A DNA stretch of 64,000 nucleotides from positions 1 to 64,000 of the IMG/VR virus record IMGVR_UViG_3300045482_000112. One strand, written 5' to 3'. Both the position numbers and the translations under genes were made by a program. Below the pieces are notes generated by a model. The model ran no database searches, was not told the DNA's origin, and saw only the letters and a list, made by a program, of their open reading frames with translations. Positions 8,033-16,832 of the stretch are shown piece by piece. Position 1 is the first letter of the stretch; each line of letters opens with the position of its first letter. This DNA comes from a virus.

Positions 8033-8719
8033 ATGAGCAAACTACGTCTCTTACAGGCCGGACTGGTGGTCTACATCACTATCCTCATCACCTCCTTCCT
8101 GCATGTACTTCACGCTTTCCTGGCCTACTCTGACAAGACCATTCAGCTCGGCAGTCTATCCATTCCAGGATGGTGGAGCGGACTGGGAGTGGCTATAGGT
8201 CTGGACCTGGCCATCATCTACTTCTCCTTCGTCTCGGTATTCCTGCAGACCAATGAAAAGGATGCCCAGGGCAAAACCATTCAGTCCCCCGGAGCCCTGG
8301 CGGCCCGCTACGGGGCTACCTGGGCCATGCTGCTGGTCTGGTTTGCCGTGGTCTACTCCATGGTCTGGCAGCACCTGCAGGCCGGGGAGTGGGTGCCCGC
8401 CTTCATTGGGTTCATCCTCTCCCTGTTTGTCCCCCTGACCTCCCTGCGGGTAGGCCAGGTGCTGGGGGAAATTGCCAAGCTACCCGAGACCGAGACCCGG
8501 CCCCAGGAGTACCTGCCCCTGACCTCCCTGGCCCGAATTATCGACCGGGATGTCAAAGAAGTACTGGCCGCCATCCGCAACTACGAACAGGGTGAGGTGC
8601 GCCTGCTACGTCGGGGCAAAGACTGGCTGGTGCATAGCCAGGATGTGGAGGTGGTGCGTGCGGCAGTATTCGGTTATAACGAACGAAGCAGAACTGCGCA
8701 ACTTACGCCTGCAACTTGA
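8033..8719 (+). CDS. membrane protein with four helices and soluble tail
   Basis: 228 residues. Four hydrophobic helices are visible (about residues 8-30, 48-70, 95-112 and 120-140), then a soluble domain (SLARIIDRDVKEVLAAIRNYEQGEVRLLRRGKDWLVHSQDVE) that looks like a winged-helix or recognition-helix unit. It may anchor a DNA-binding domain to the membrane, but this is inference. The end overlaps the DNA polymerase start by 62 bases. Confidence 0.65.
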   Translation: MSKLRLLQAGLVVYITILITSFLHVLHAFLAYSDKTIQLGSLSIPGWWSGLGVAIGLDLAIIYFSFVSVFLQTNEKDAQGKTIQSPGALAARYGATWAMLLVWFAVVYSMVWQHLQAGEWVPAFIGFILSLFVPLTSLRVGQVLGEIAKLPETETRPQEYLPLTSLARIIDRDVKEVLAAIRNYEQGEVRLLRRGKDWLVHSQDVEVVRAAVFGYNERSRTAQLTPAT

Positions 8720-10910
8720 AGAAGCTCCCCTGATAGCCATCGACACCGAAACCACCGGACTGGACATCTACCAGCCCCACTTCCGGCTGGTAGGGGTCAG
8801 CCTGGCCCCCAGTGCCTACCAGGGCTACTACCTGCCCTTAGACCACCTCAACTTCGCCGGACTCTCCTACCAGCCCCCTATGCTGTCCCAGGAGGCCGTA
8901 ACCGAGTTGATGAGCTGGGTCTTTGCCCACAAGCCCACCGTCATGCACAACCGCTCCTACGACCGCAACGTACTGGCCGTGACCCTGGGCCTCGACCACT
9001 CCCTGACCCAGACCTCCCAGGACACCAAGCTGGCCGCCCACCTGCAGGACGAGAACGCTCCCAAGTCCCTGAAGGAACTGGCCAAGCGATGGCTGGGGGT
9101 CAGGGATGGAGGGGGAAGGTTCGCCGACATAGCCAACACCGCCACCCAGTCCTGGGAAACCCTCTGGACCAGCGAAAAGGTGGGGGCCCTGAACAAGCAT
9201 GGTCGTACCTACAAGAAGAACCGCTTTGTCCTGCAGCCGGACTGGCTCACCAAAGCGGAAGCCTTGTACCGCCAGACAGCCGGGGAAGCCTCCAGCCTGG
9301 CTTTCCTGTTTGACTACGTGTCCCACCTGTTCGCCCGCATGAAGTCCCGCACCCTGGTCGAATACTCCGGAGGTATGCCCCAGGACTTCCGGTACCTGCC
9401 AGTGAACCTGGCTGCCCATTACGCTGCCGATGACGCCATGAACACCTACGCCCTCTGGGTCACCCTGTACAACGGGCTTTCCCTGGAAGGACTAACCCCC
9501 CTGTACCAGAACCTGGAACTCCAGGTGGATGACATCATGACCCGCGCGGAACACCGGGGCATCCTGCTACATCCTGAAACCCTCCTCGAGGCCAAGGCCC
9601 TGCTGGAGGAACGCAGCATACAAGCTCGAGAAGAAGCCATGACCGCTCTCTCTCAGGCCCTGGACCCCCGCGACTTCATGGAGGGCAAACTCAACCCCCA
9701 CACCCTGCTAAACTCCCCCAAACAACTGGCCTACCTGCTGTATGAGGTCCTGGGATACCCCATCCTGGAGAGAACCGAAACCCACCAGCCCTCCACCAGC
9801 CGGAGTGCCTTACAGGGGCTGCTCTCCCGCCGCAGCAAACCCCGCCTGCGCCCCGACCTCGAGGAACAAGGAGCCCAGTTCCTACAAACCAAACACAAAC
9901 TGGATGCCATGAAGAAACTGGCCTCCACCTATACTGACTCCCTCATCGAAAAAGCCGACCCCCAGTGCCGGGTACACCCCTCCTTCAACATCACCGGCAC
10001 CGTCTCGGGGAGGATGTCCTCTAACAACCCCAATTTTCAGAACATCCCCCGACTCTCCTCTGAAGAGACAGCCAACTCCCCCTGGCTGCACGACATCGAC
10101 ATTCGTAAAGCCTTCGTAGCCGACCCAGGCTATGTCTTAGTGGACGCCGACTTTGTTTCCATGGAGATGGTGGTCTGCGCCGCCCTCTCCCGAGACGACA
10201 ACATGACCCGTCTACTCAACGAGGGGAGGGACCTGCACTGCCACACCGCCCGGTACGCCTTCAAAGTGGGGTTTGACCTGGATGACGCCACCTTCAAGAA
10301 GAAGTACAAGGACTACCGGCAAAAGGCCAAGGTGGTTAATTTCGCTATGATATACGGCGGTACGAGCTGGACCCTCCAAAAGAACTTTGGCTTCACCGAA
10401 GAGGAGGCCGAGGCCGCCGTCCAAGGCTACTTCGAGGGCTTTCCCGGGGTCAAGGTCTGGATGGACCAGGTGTACCAGGAACTCTCCCAGAAGGGCTACG
10501 TGGTCTACCCCGAGTACGGATACATCAAACGCATGGATACCCAGCCTCCCACCAACAAGTGGGATAAGGACGCCGCCAGGCAGTACCGGGCTGCTCTGCG
10601 TAGCTGTCAGAATGCCCTCATCCAGGGCTACAGCGCCTTCATCGTCAAAGATGCCATCGTCCAGCTTAACAAAGCCTTCCTGGAACAGACCCTGGAGTCC
10701 CGAGTGGCCTTCCAGGTCCACGATGAAATAGGCGTACTGGCCCCCTACCGCGAAGCCGAACAGGTGGGAACCTTGATGTCCAGTATAATGACCAAATGGC
10801 TGGGGAAAGTCCTGTTGACCAGTGAGGTCGAATACAAACGTACCATGTCCAAAAACGAGCCCTCGCTGACCCTGGAGGAACTTCGCGCCCTGGCCCGGTC
10901 CTATGAATGA
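8658..10910 (+). CDS. family A DNA polymerase with 3'-5' exonuclease
   Basis: 750 residues from a GTG placed after GGAGGTGG; the frame is open further upstream but only as a shadow of the membrane gene. Exonuclease motifs: IDTETTGLD (Asp29, Glu31), MHNRSYDRNVL and YAADDAMNTYAL. Polymerase motifs: A, VLVDADFVSMEM (Asp496); B, RQKAKVVNFAMIYGG; C, QVHDEIGVL (Asp689, Glu690). The usual DYSQIELR of motif A is changed to DADFVSMEM, as in some divergent phage enzymes. No 5' nuclease domain. The likely replicative polymerase, working with the helicase and SSB encoded at the far end. Confidence 0.95.
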   Translation: MRQYSVITNEAELRNLRLQLEEAPLIAIDTETTGLDIYQPHFRLVGVSLAPSAYQGYYLPLDHLNFAGLSYQPPMLSQEAVTELMSWVFAHKPTVMHNRSYDRNVLAVTLGLDHSLTQTSQDTKLAAHLQDENAPKSLKELAKRWLGVRDGGGRFADIANTATQSWETLWTSEKVGALNKHGRTYKKNRFVLQPDWLTKAEALYRQTAGEASSLAFLFDYVSHLFARMKSRTLVEYSGGMPQDFRYLPVNLAAHYAADDAMNTYALWVTLYNGLSLEGLTPLYQNLELQVDDIMTRAEHRGILLHPETLLEAKALLEERSIQAREEAMTALSQALDPRDFMEGKLNPHTLLNSPKQLAYLLYEVLGYPILERTETHQPSTSRSALQGLLSRRSKPRLRPDLEEQGAQFLQTKHKLDAMKKLASTYTDSLIEKADPQCRVHPSFNITGTVSGRMSSNNPNFQNIPRLSSEETANSPWLHDIDIRKAFVADPGYVLVDADFVSMEMVVCAALSRDDNMTRLLNEGRDLHCHTARYAFKVGFDLDDATFKKKYKDYRQKAKVVNFAMIYGGTSWTLQKNFGFTEEEAEAAVQGYFEGFPGVKVWMDQVYQELSQKGYVVYPEYGYIKRMDTQPPTNKWDKDAARQYRAALRSCQNALIQGYSAFIVKDAIVQLNKAFLEQTLESRVAFQVHDEIGVLAPYREAEQVGTLMSSIMTKWLGKVLLTSEVEYKRTMSKNEPSLTLEELRALARSYE

Positions 10911-11394
10911 ACTCGTCCAGCCCGTCCACACCCTCTTCACCGAACGCACCTTGCGCACCCGACCCTCCCACAAGCACCCCGACCGCCCCAAAGAGGTGGT
11001 GGTCTGGTACAACACCGGGTACTGGGACATCCCCACCAAAGACCCCGAGAAGGAGGTAAATATGGTCTCCGGGCTAAGGGTCTTCCACTCCGCCCCCAGC
11101 CAGGAGTTCCACCAGATTCAGTTCAACTGGACTCCCTACCAGCCCAAGGCCCCTGGTCAGTCCGACCCCCTCAAACCGGCCTACTTCCAGTGGGCCGAAC
11201 AGGGTAAACACCCCCGGCAGGTGGTCCTTTTTTACCGGGTCTGCGGTCCCCACAACTACACCTCCCACCGGCTGGTGGCCGTAGCTGCCAGCACTCCAGA
11301 AACCTACAACCTGCTGAAGAACCGGCTGGTGGAAGCCTACCTGGACTGGACCCTGACCGGCTACCTACCGGTCATCGGTGGTTCGCGCTCCTAA
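10903..11394 (+). CDS. unknown protein, 163 aa
   Basis: ATG overlaps the polymerase end by 8 bases. Basic N-terminus (RTRPSHKHPDRPKE), then strands with VVVWYNTGYWDIP and RQVVLFYRVCG. No family recognised. It is the last rightward gene before the convergent late operon. Confidence 0.65.
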   Translation: MNELVQPVHTLFTERTLRTRPSHKHPDRPKEVVVWYNTGYWDIPTKDPEKEVNMVSGLRVFHSAPSQEFHQIQFNWTPYQPKAPGQSDPLKPAYFQWAEQGKHPRQVVLFYRVCGPHNYTSHRLVAVAASTPETYNLLKNRLVEAYLDWTLTGYLPVIGGSRS

Positions 11395-11426
11395 CAACAA
11401 AAGCAGGGGGAGGAAACACCCTCCCC
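11394..11426 (-). terminator. terminator of the late operon
   Basis: GGGGAGG/CCTCCCC stem with a six-base loop. Read on the minus strand it is followed by GCTTTTGTTGTT, so it would stop leftward late transcription. It lies in the 38-base gap between the convergent gene blocks. Confidence 0.65.
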
Positions 11427-11432
11427 ATGCAC

Positions 11433-11744
11433 CTAAAACTCAGTCCGCACAAAAATACGGAAGATACTCTCCTGGGCCAGCCGGAAGTCGGCTCCCAGGG
11501 TCAGACTGGGATTCTCCAGCAGCACCTGCAACCGGCCATAAAACCGGTCCGGCAGTACTCCCAACTCCGGCAACAGCCACACGTACATCCCCGAGCCCAG
11601 GTTTACCTGAGCCAGGGGGTAGTTATAGCGCAGTAACAGGTAAGGACCTGCTACCGGACGCACCTGATAGCCCGTCTCCAGGCTAAACCGCTGAGCCTGT
11701 ACCGGCCCCAGCCCCAGTACCAACAACACCAGTAGTAGTTTCAT
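11433..11744 (-). CDS. secreted beta-rich protein, 103 aa
   Basis: A clear signal peptide (MKLLLVLLVLGLGPVQAQ) is followed by alternating strands (FSLETGYQVRP, PYLLLRYNYPLAQVNLG). Its place at the end of the lysis-gene cluster suggests a cell-envelope role such as a spanin-like or outer-membrane protein. That role is inferred from position only. Confidence 0.6.
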   Translation of the reverse strand: MKLLLVLLVLGLGPVQAQRFSLETGYQVRPVAGPYLLLRYNYPLAQVNLGSGMYVWLLPELGVLPDRFYGRLQVLLENPSLTLGADFRLAQESIFRIFVRTEF

Positions 11745-11951
11745 CTAGAACCCCGGTCGCAAAGGGCGAGACGGCCACGGCCCCGTCTCGCCATCTCGCT
11801 GAAGAGTCTCACCAGGCGCAGGGCACCCCATGCTAAACAAAGGCCGACCAGCCAGGCACTGCAGGGACGCCGTAGTAACCCCTGCGCCATACGCCAGCAG
11901 CGCTACCAACCCTGCCTGAACCCATCTATTCCCCAACAGTTGCTTCACCAT
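11745..11951 (-). CDS. small membrane protein, 68 aa
   Basis: One hydrophobic helix (WVQAGLVALLAYGAGVTTASL) near the N-terminus, then a soluble tail with two Cys. It is directly adjacent to the secreted protein gene and overlaps the metallopeptidase by 26 bases, so it belongs to the lysis cluster. It could be a second lysis membrane protein. No family recognised. Confidence 0.55.
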   Translation of the reverse strand: MVKQLLGNRWVQAGLVALLAYGAGVTTASLQCLAGRPLFSMGCPAPGETLQRDGETGPWPSRPLRPGF

Positions 11952-12258
11952 CAGCTACCTCCAACCCGGAGAGGGTCAGAACCAACTCCGGGTTATCCCG
12001 TAAGAGGGCCATCAAGCCCCCGGTAAGGGCGTGTACCTGGCCCTCCGTAAGCTGAATAAGCAGGGTGTGGTCTAAAGCGTGAATGCACTCGTGTAGCAGG
12101 GTATCCTGTACCTGCTCGGGGTGCTGCTCCAGCAGGGTGATGCGCTGCTCCAGATAGTCCACCTGCCCGGTGACCGACATGCTCAACCCCTCCGAGGACT
12201 GTACCCGCACCGTCCAGGTCTTGCCCAGAATGCGCACCGTCTCGGGCAGGCTACTCAT
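11926..12258 (-). CDS. small HExxH metallopeptidase-like protein
   Basis: 110 residues from the ATG that overlaps the preceding stop (ATGAGTAG). HECIH at residues 56-60, inside DTLLHECIHALDH, is a zinc-binding HExxH helix, and QVHALTGGLMALLRDNPEL resembles the C-terminal helix of small phage metallopeptidases found beside lysis genes. Substrate unknown. The frame is open upstream, but that region is covered by the next small gene. Confidence 0.7.
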   Translation of the reverse strand: MSSLPETVRILGKTWTVRVQSSEGLSMSVTGQVDYLEQRITLLEQHPEQVQDTLLHECIHALDHTLLIQLTEGQVHALTGGLMALLRDNPELVLTLSGLEVADGEATVGE

Positions 12259-12421
12259 CCTCTTCCACCTCGCGGAATGCCTCGTGGGCCTCAAACAGGT
12301 TACACATGTCGATAGCCACTTCCACTCCCAGGCTGGCACACTGTACCTGCACCAGCACTCGAGTCTCGCACTCAATGCCGTAAGGGTCCTTCTCATGCTT
12401 GCACAGCTTGCACAGGTCCAT
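12251..12421 (-). CDS. small Cys-containing protein, 56 aa
   Basis: An ATG 2 bases after the lysin stop begins MDLCKLCKHEKDPYGIEC, with CxxC and a later Cys pair possible. The acidic end (EAFREVEEDE) overlaps the metallopeptidase start by 8 bases. Tight packing on both sides makes it a real gene. Possibly zinc-binding. Confidence 0.65.
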   Translation of the reverse strand: MDLCKLCKHEKDPYGIECETRVLVQVQCASLGVEVAIDMCNLFEAHEAFREVEEDE

Positions 12422-12423
12422 GC

Positions 12424-12933
12424 CTACTCCACCAGGACCCCCTTGCGGGGCCTGAGACTAAGAAGCTGCGGATGCAGCACTGCCGGGTCCACAAATACCC
12501 GGCGAAACTCCTCTAAAGACATCCCCGCTTCCGGCCAGACCAGAAGACTGCCCCGGCCCATCCGCAGGATGTCGTAGTGCAGGTGGGCCGTCATCCCCGG
12601 CCACCCGCCAAAATGACTATTACCGCAGGTACCTACCGGCTTACCTGCTACCAGCCGGGCCCCCTGGGCACAGTCCACCCGGTCCAGATGAAAGAACCGG
12701 AAGACGTAGCCCAGGGCCTCGCTGGTGGCTACGACATAGTTCCCGTAGCGCCTACGGGCGCCGGTGTCCACCACCCGCAGGGCTACCGGGGCCACCACCG
12801 GACGGCCCAGGTCAGCATTGGGGGTAGCCCCAAAGTTAAGGTCGTATCCAGGATGCAACACCCCCCTGGCGTTGACCTCCCCGTGTCGGTGTCCGATATG
12901 GGTAGCTGACATGGGCAGTTGTATTGCATCCAT
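12424..12933 (-). CDS. M23-type lysin endopeptidase
   Basis: 169 residues from the ATG at 12933; the open frame further upstream overlaps another gene and is rejected. HPGYD (His27, Asp31) and AHLHYDI (His117, His119) are the zinc ligands of M23/LytM peptidases, which cut peptidoglycan cross-links. The catalytic domain fills the whole protein, with no cell-wall-binding domain. No signal peptide is seen, so holin-dependent release is likely. Confidence 0.8.
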   Translation of the reverse strand: MDAIQLPMSATHIGHRHGEVNARGVLHPGYDLNFGATPNADLGRPVVAPVALRVVDTGARRRYGNYVVATSEALGYVFRFFHLDRVDCAQGARLVAGKPVGTCGNSHFGGWPGMTAHLHYDILRMGRGSLLVWPEAGMSLEEFRRVFVDPAVLHPQLLSLRPRKGVLVE

Positions 12934-12946
12934 TCCCACCCCAAAC

Positions 12947-13156
12947 CTAAGCCTCCACCCGCCAGTAGCCCGCGTCGTACCGAACCAGCACCCTGGCTCC
13001 AGCCAGCAAGGTACCCGCATACCGTACCGAGGACAGCACCCGTCCATCCGATAGCCGGATGCGGGCATAAGGCACCCCACTCCACATCCGGGTACCCAGC
13101 ACCACCCCCCGCAACAGGTCTTTGCGGGTCTGAATACGATAGTCCGTAGCATTCAA
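12947..13156 (-). CDS. small beta-rich tail-associated protein, 69 aa
   Basis: TTG start overlapping the previous stop (TTGA), 7 bases after GGAGGAGGTG. The sequence (VVLGTRMWSGVPYARIRLSDGR, ARVLVRYDAGYWRVEA) looks like a small beta barrel. It follows the tail-tip gene with a 4-base overlap, so it may be a tail accessory protein. No family recognised. Confidence 0.6.
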   Translation of the reverse strand: MNATDYRIQTRKDLLRGVVLGTRMWSGVPYARIRLSDGRVLSSVRYAGTLLAGARVLVRYDAGYWRVEA

Positions 13157-15702
13157 AAGAAGAACACCTCCTCCGGGGTAGCCTGGGACTCCTGCCAGCG
13201 CAGCTGGCCCAGGTCCCGAGTGGTCTGCCCACCCAGCAAGGTACCCACGTATCCGCACCGCATGGAGGTCACTACATTGCCCCCGGCCTGCAGGCTCACC
13301 TCAAAGTCATCCAGCACCAAAAAGTAGTCCACCGCCTCCACCGGGTGTCCTTCACCCCCTGCTGGACGGCGGGCAATACCCACAAAATCCCCTATCCTCA
13401 GTCCCGGATGCCCTACGTAGCGCAACTCAATTGTGGCTACTTCCAGCATCCTCCGCAGGGCCAACGCGTCGGCCAGCCGTGCCGCCTGGGACTCGTACAG
13501 CCGGTAGCCTGCAAGCTCATAGTAGCGGTCCCCATTCGCATCCTGCTGTACCTGTCCCACCAAAGCCGGGTTGTCCAACCAGTAGTCGGTGACGAAGGGG
13601 TTCTCCACCAACTCTTCGTCCTTGGGCAGCCGGGCCGCCAGGTTCCCCATCTCGGTTACGGCGGTGGGAAACCAGTCCGGCAAATACCGTCCGGTCGCCC
13701 GCCGCTTGGTATCCTCCCCTCGCTCCCCGCTGGCCGAGTACAGCAACAGTCCGTCAAAGCGCAGGGTAAAGGTCGTCCAGGCTACGTGGCTGGTAGCCCG
13801 TACCCGCACCCCCAACACCCCCCGATACCCGTTGACTTCGCTGATGACCCCGCCTTCGCGCAGGCGCAGGCCCTCGGTAATGAATTCCACCTGCACCTGC
13901 GGGTCCAAGAAGGGGTTCAGGTCTACGGTATCCACCCCCCGGTGAACCAGGCTGACGCTGCCCGGCACGTACACCGCTGCATTTCCCTGAGCATCCGTGA
14001 ACTGGAAGTCCACCTCCAGGCTGGTCCAGGCCACCTCCACCACGAAGTCACGGGAAGGTTGCCCCCGGCTACGGTGATGGATAGCTACCGGTACCGTACT
14101 GTCCACCCCATCCTCAGTGGTGGCCAATCCTTGTACAGCCAGACTCTTGGGAGAGGTCTTGGCCGAATACTCCAGGTTGGGCACATACAGTCGGGATTCC
14201 GGCAGGTACCGTCCGCCCACCGCGTTGAAAACCACGGCCCGAACCTCCCCCAGCCCCGCCTCTGCCTGGGGTACCAGCGGAACCAGGGCCGGATGTCCCG
14301 CCACGCTGCCAAACTCCAGCAGGTTGGCCTGGGCCACGTCCTTTAGCTTGCCCCGCAGGTTCTTGTTGGTGGTCGCGTACAACTGGTACCAGTCCAGGTC
14401 ACTATCCAGCCGCACCAGCTTGGGGGTCGCATTCTGCAGCCAGGCATCCACCGGACGAAACATAGCAGGGTCCAGCAGCCAGGGCTTGACCCCCACCCCC
14501 GGCGAATGTTGCACTACATGGGCGATGTACCCACCATCAGTGGAAAACTGGAGGTCCAGCCCCGCCACCCCATCCACATCCGCCCCTACCACATCCCGGT
14601 CCAGAGAGTCGGCCAGCAGGTCTGTCAGTCGACTCACCTCCAGGCTGTAGGAGACCCCGGTAGCATACTCCTCCCGCTGCACCCCGGTTACCCGCCCCAG
14701 CACTGCCGGGTTTCCATCCAGCATGACCCGCACCAGCGGGGTCTGGTACACCGCCCGGTCCAGCCGAGCATCGGGGACGGCCAGTTGTAGTCTACCGCCC
14801 TGCACCGCAGTCACAAACGGAGTCAGGTCCAGGGTACCATCCAGCAAAACCTGGATACGGGGCACATACAGGTTGGAACTGGAACTGCGCGAGGGCAGGA
14901 CCGGATTACTGGTCGCATACTCCTCCAGATACCGTACCCGCAAAGAACTCAGGGCCTGTAGCTGGCCCAGACTGGGCGGGGTCAGGATGCGTACCCTCAT
15001 GCTGTCATATCCCCGGCGCAGGATGTCCTCCCGGCGGGGAAGGGCAGTCTGCCAGGCATACCCGGCCTCCCCCCCACTGCCAAAGGCATACTCCATACTC
15101 CATCCAGGGGGTAGCCCCGCCACCGACTGCCAGCCCTGGGGGGTCAGTACCTGGTGGGTAGCGTCCACCCCCGAAACTTCCAGCAACAGCGAGGAGAGCA
15201 GCAGACTCCGGGACACCCAGTGCCCGGCTCCAGTAGCGGTCTGCTGGAACAGCACCCGGTCCAGGGGTACCGCCACATTGTTAGCATCCAGCACCTCCAC
15301 CACCCACTCGAACTCTTCCAGCCCGCCCCAGCGGCGAAACCAGTCGCTGGGCAGACTCAGCGTGTATACCGCGGGGTTGCGCATCTCCTGGGTGCGGGGG
15401 GTAGGGGCGGGCACCCAGCGCACCTCATCATCTGCGCCCCCAATAAGGTTAGCCCCCTCCACCGAACTTCTCACCCGCAGGGCATGGGGGGAGGGACCGT
15501 ACAGCGGCAGGAACAGCGCCTCCAGTACCGGCTGGGAGTCAGGAAGACGAAGCTGGGTGGCTCCCGGTATAAGGGACACCGGGGGTACCCGCACCCCTGC
15601 TGCTTGGGGCACCAGTGCCCCGTACAGATAGCGACCCACCGTGCAGTTGGTAGTCTCAGTCGCCTCGATAAAGTTACCGATGGTCAGGTCGAAGGCTGCC
15701 AT
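13153..15702 (-). CDS. tail tip / baseplate hub-like protein
   Basis: 849 residues. The middle part (VPRIQVLLDGTLDLTPFV, VYQTPLVRVMLDGNPAVLG, GVSYSLEVSRLTDLLADSL) resembles the strands of phage hub proteins that bind the tail tube end. The C-terminal part (HPGLRIGDFVGIARR) also fits a hub-like domain. Its position downstream of tape measure and fibre genes supports a tail-tip role. Family assignment is by pattern only. Confidence 0.6.
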   Translation of the reverse strand: MAAFDLTIGNFIEATETTNCTVGRYLYGALVPQAAGVRVPPVSLIPGATQLRLPDSQPVLEALFLPLYGPSPHALRVRSSVEGANLIGGADDEVRWVPAPTPRTQEMRNPAVYTLSLPSDWFRRWGGLEEFEWVVEVLDANNVAVPLDRVLFQQTATGAGHWVSRSLLLSSLLLEVSGVDATHQVLTPQGWQSVAGLPPGWSMEYAFGSGGEAGYAWQTALPRREDILRRGYDSMRVRILTPPSLGQLQALSSLRVRYLEEYATSNPVLPSRSSSSNLYVPRIQVLLDGTLDLTPFVTAVQGGRLQLAVPDARLDRAVYQTPLVRVMLDGNPAVLGRVTGVQREEYATGVSYSLEVSRLTDLLADSLDRDVVGADVDGVAGLDLQFSTDGGYIAHVVQHSPGVGVKPWLLDPAMFRPVDAWLQNATPKLVRLDSDLDWYQLYATTNKNLRGKLKDVAQANLLEFGSVAGHPALVPLVPQAEAGLGEVRAVVFNAVGGRYLPESRLYVPNLEYSAKTSPKSLAVQGLATTEDGVDSTVPVAIHHRSRGQPSRDFVVEVAWTSLEVDFQFTDAQGNAAVYVPGSVSLVHRGVDTVDLNPFLDPQVQVEFITEGLRLREGGVISEVNGYRGVLGVRVRATSHVAWTTFTLRFDGLLLYSASGERGEDTKRRATGRYLPDWFPTAVTEMGNLAARLPKDEELVENPFVTDYWLDNPALVGQVQQDANGDRYYELAGYRLYESQAARLADALALRRMLEVATIELRYVGHPGLRIGDFVGIARRPAGGEGHPVEAVDYFLVLDDFEVSLQAGGNVVTSMRCGYVGTLLGGQTTRDLGQLRWQESQATPEEVFFF

Positions 15703-16826
15703 GCGTTCACCATCCAGTGGTAAGCCTGGGCCAGGTCCACCCCATCCGTCCGGGCCAGTAGCAGGTCATCCAGGTAAACCGCCCCTCCGCCTACCACCAG
15801 ACCCTCCGAAGAGGTCTCTATCAGGTGGGAGGGAAAGGAAGGCACCGTATCCAGTACCCCCGCCAGACCCGCCCGCAGTACCCCGTGGGAATACTGCAGC
15901 CCCAGGTAGATGTACTCCCCTGCCGGTACTGCCCAGGTCTGGCGGTAATGTATGGTGCCCAGGGCCAGGTCCAGACTAAGAAGCCCTGCGTCCCAGGTCA
16001 CCTGCAACAGCGCATTCTTACCTTCCGCCCACAACACCCGGCCTGGGGTTAGGGCACTGTCCACAAACAGCAGAACCCCCACCGACCAGGCGGCATCTAA
16101 TTGCCAGGGAAACCGGCGTAAGCGGGCCTCCACCAGCCGCTGGTTGGCTACGCTGGAGTAGAGCCCCTGGTACCGGGGCCCGGTTAGCCGGGTCAGCTCC
16201 AGATAGCCCTCCCCGTCCTCAGCGTAGTACCGGCCCCTTTCCACCTCGTCCGAAAAGGTGGTAAACGTAAACCGCACCCCCTCCCCTGGCCGTACCGTGG
16301 GGGGAAGCCCCCTGGAGGCCCTGGCCAGTACAGGAGACACCTCCGGGCTGGGAACCGGGGGGAGTACCGGGTCTCGAGGGGTGGCAGTTTCGGGGGCGAC
16401 CAACCTGCCCGAACGCACCTGTCCCCCGGTACCCAGCACCCGGCTGGTCCCCGCACTGTTAGAAATAACCGGATAGGCCGCCAGTCCGGTGGAGTACAGG
16501 GGTTTTCCGTCTCTTGTGCTCACTCCAGTCAACATGGTCCGGGTAGGCTCCCCAAAAACCACCTGCCACTCCCGTCCGGCTTCGTCCAGCAGCGTTACCA
16601 CCTCGTCCGGAGGAATCGAGGCCACCAGGGAGACGAACTCCTCTGGCAGGTCCCGCCACTGTAGCTGGAGCGTGTACGCCGCCAGGTGGGTGTACCCGCG
16701 CAGCTCCCGCAACCCCGAGGTGGTCACTTCCTGCCGAACCTGCGAGGCCGGTAGGTAGGTCACCTCCGAGGGTGCGGGGAGCAACAGGTCAGCCTCCTCG
16801 GTAAACCCCAGGTATCCTATGCGCAT
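15684..16826 (-). CDS. minor tail protein with lectin-like domain
   Basis: 380 residues. The N-terminal third (LRELRGYTHLAAYTLQLQWRD, VTLLDEAGREWQVVFGEP) looks like a distal-tail domain. The C-terminal part (QLDAAWSVGVLLFVD, YIYLGLQYSHGVLRAGL, GGGAVYLDDLLLARTDG) has the strand pattern of concanavalin A-like lectin domains that bind surface sugars. It overlaps the hub-like gene by 19 bases. Confidence 0.55.
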   Translation of the reverse strand: MRIGYLGFTEEADLLLPAPSEVTYLPASQVRQEVTTSGLRELRGYTHLAAYTLQLQWRDLPEEFVSLVASIPPDEVVTLLDEAGREWQVVFGEPTRTMLTGVSTRDGKPLYSTGLAAYPVISNSAGTSRVLGTGGQVRSGRLVAPETATPRDPVLPPVPSPEVSPVLARASRGLPPTVRPGEGVRFTFTTFSDEVERGRYYAEDGEGYLELTRLTGPRYQGLYSSVANQRLVEARLRRFPWQLDAAWSVGVLLFVDSALTPGRVLWAEGKNALLQVTWDAGLLSLDLALGTIHYRQTWAVPAGEYIYLGLQYSHGVLRAGLAGVLDTVPSFPSHLIETSSEGLVVGGGAVYLDDLLLARTDGVDLAQAYHWMVNAWQPST

Positions 16827-16832
16827 AATTCC

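Noticed and set aside
10788-10796. CAGTATAAT inside the DNA polymerase gene
   Set aside because: Within coding sequence, no gene start close by on the same strand; likely chance.
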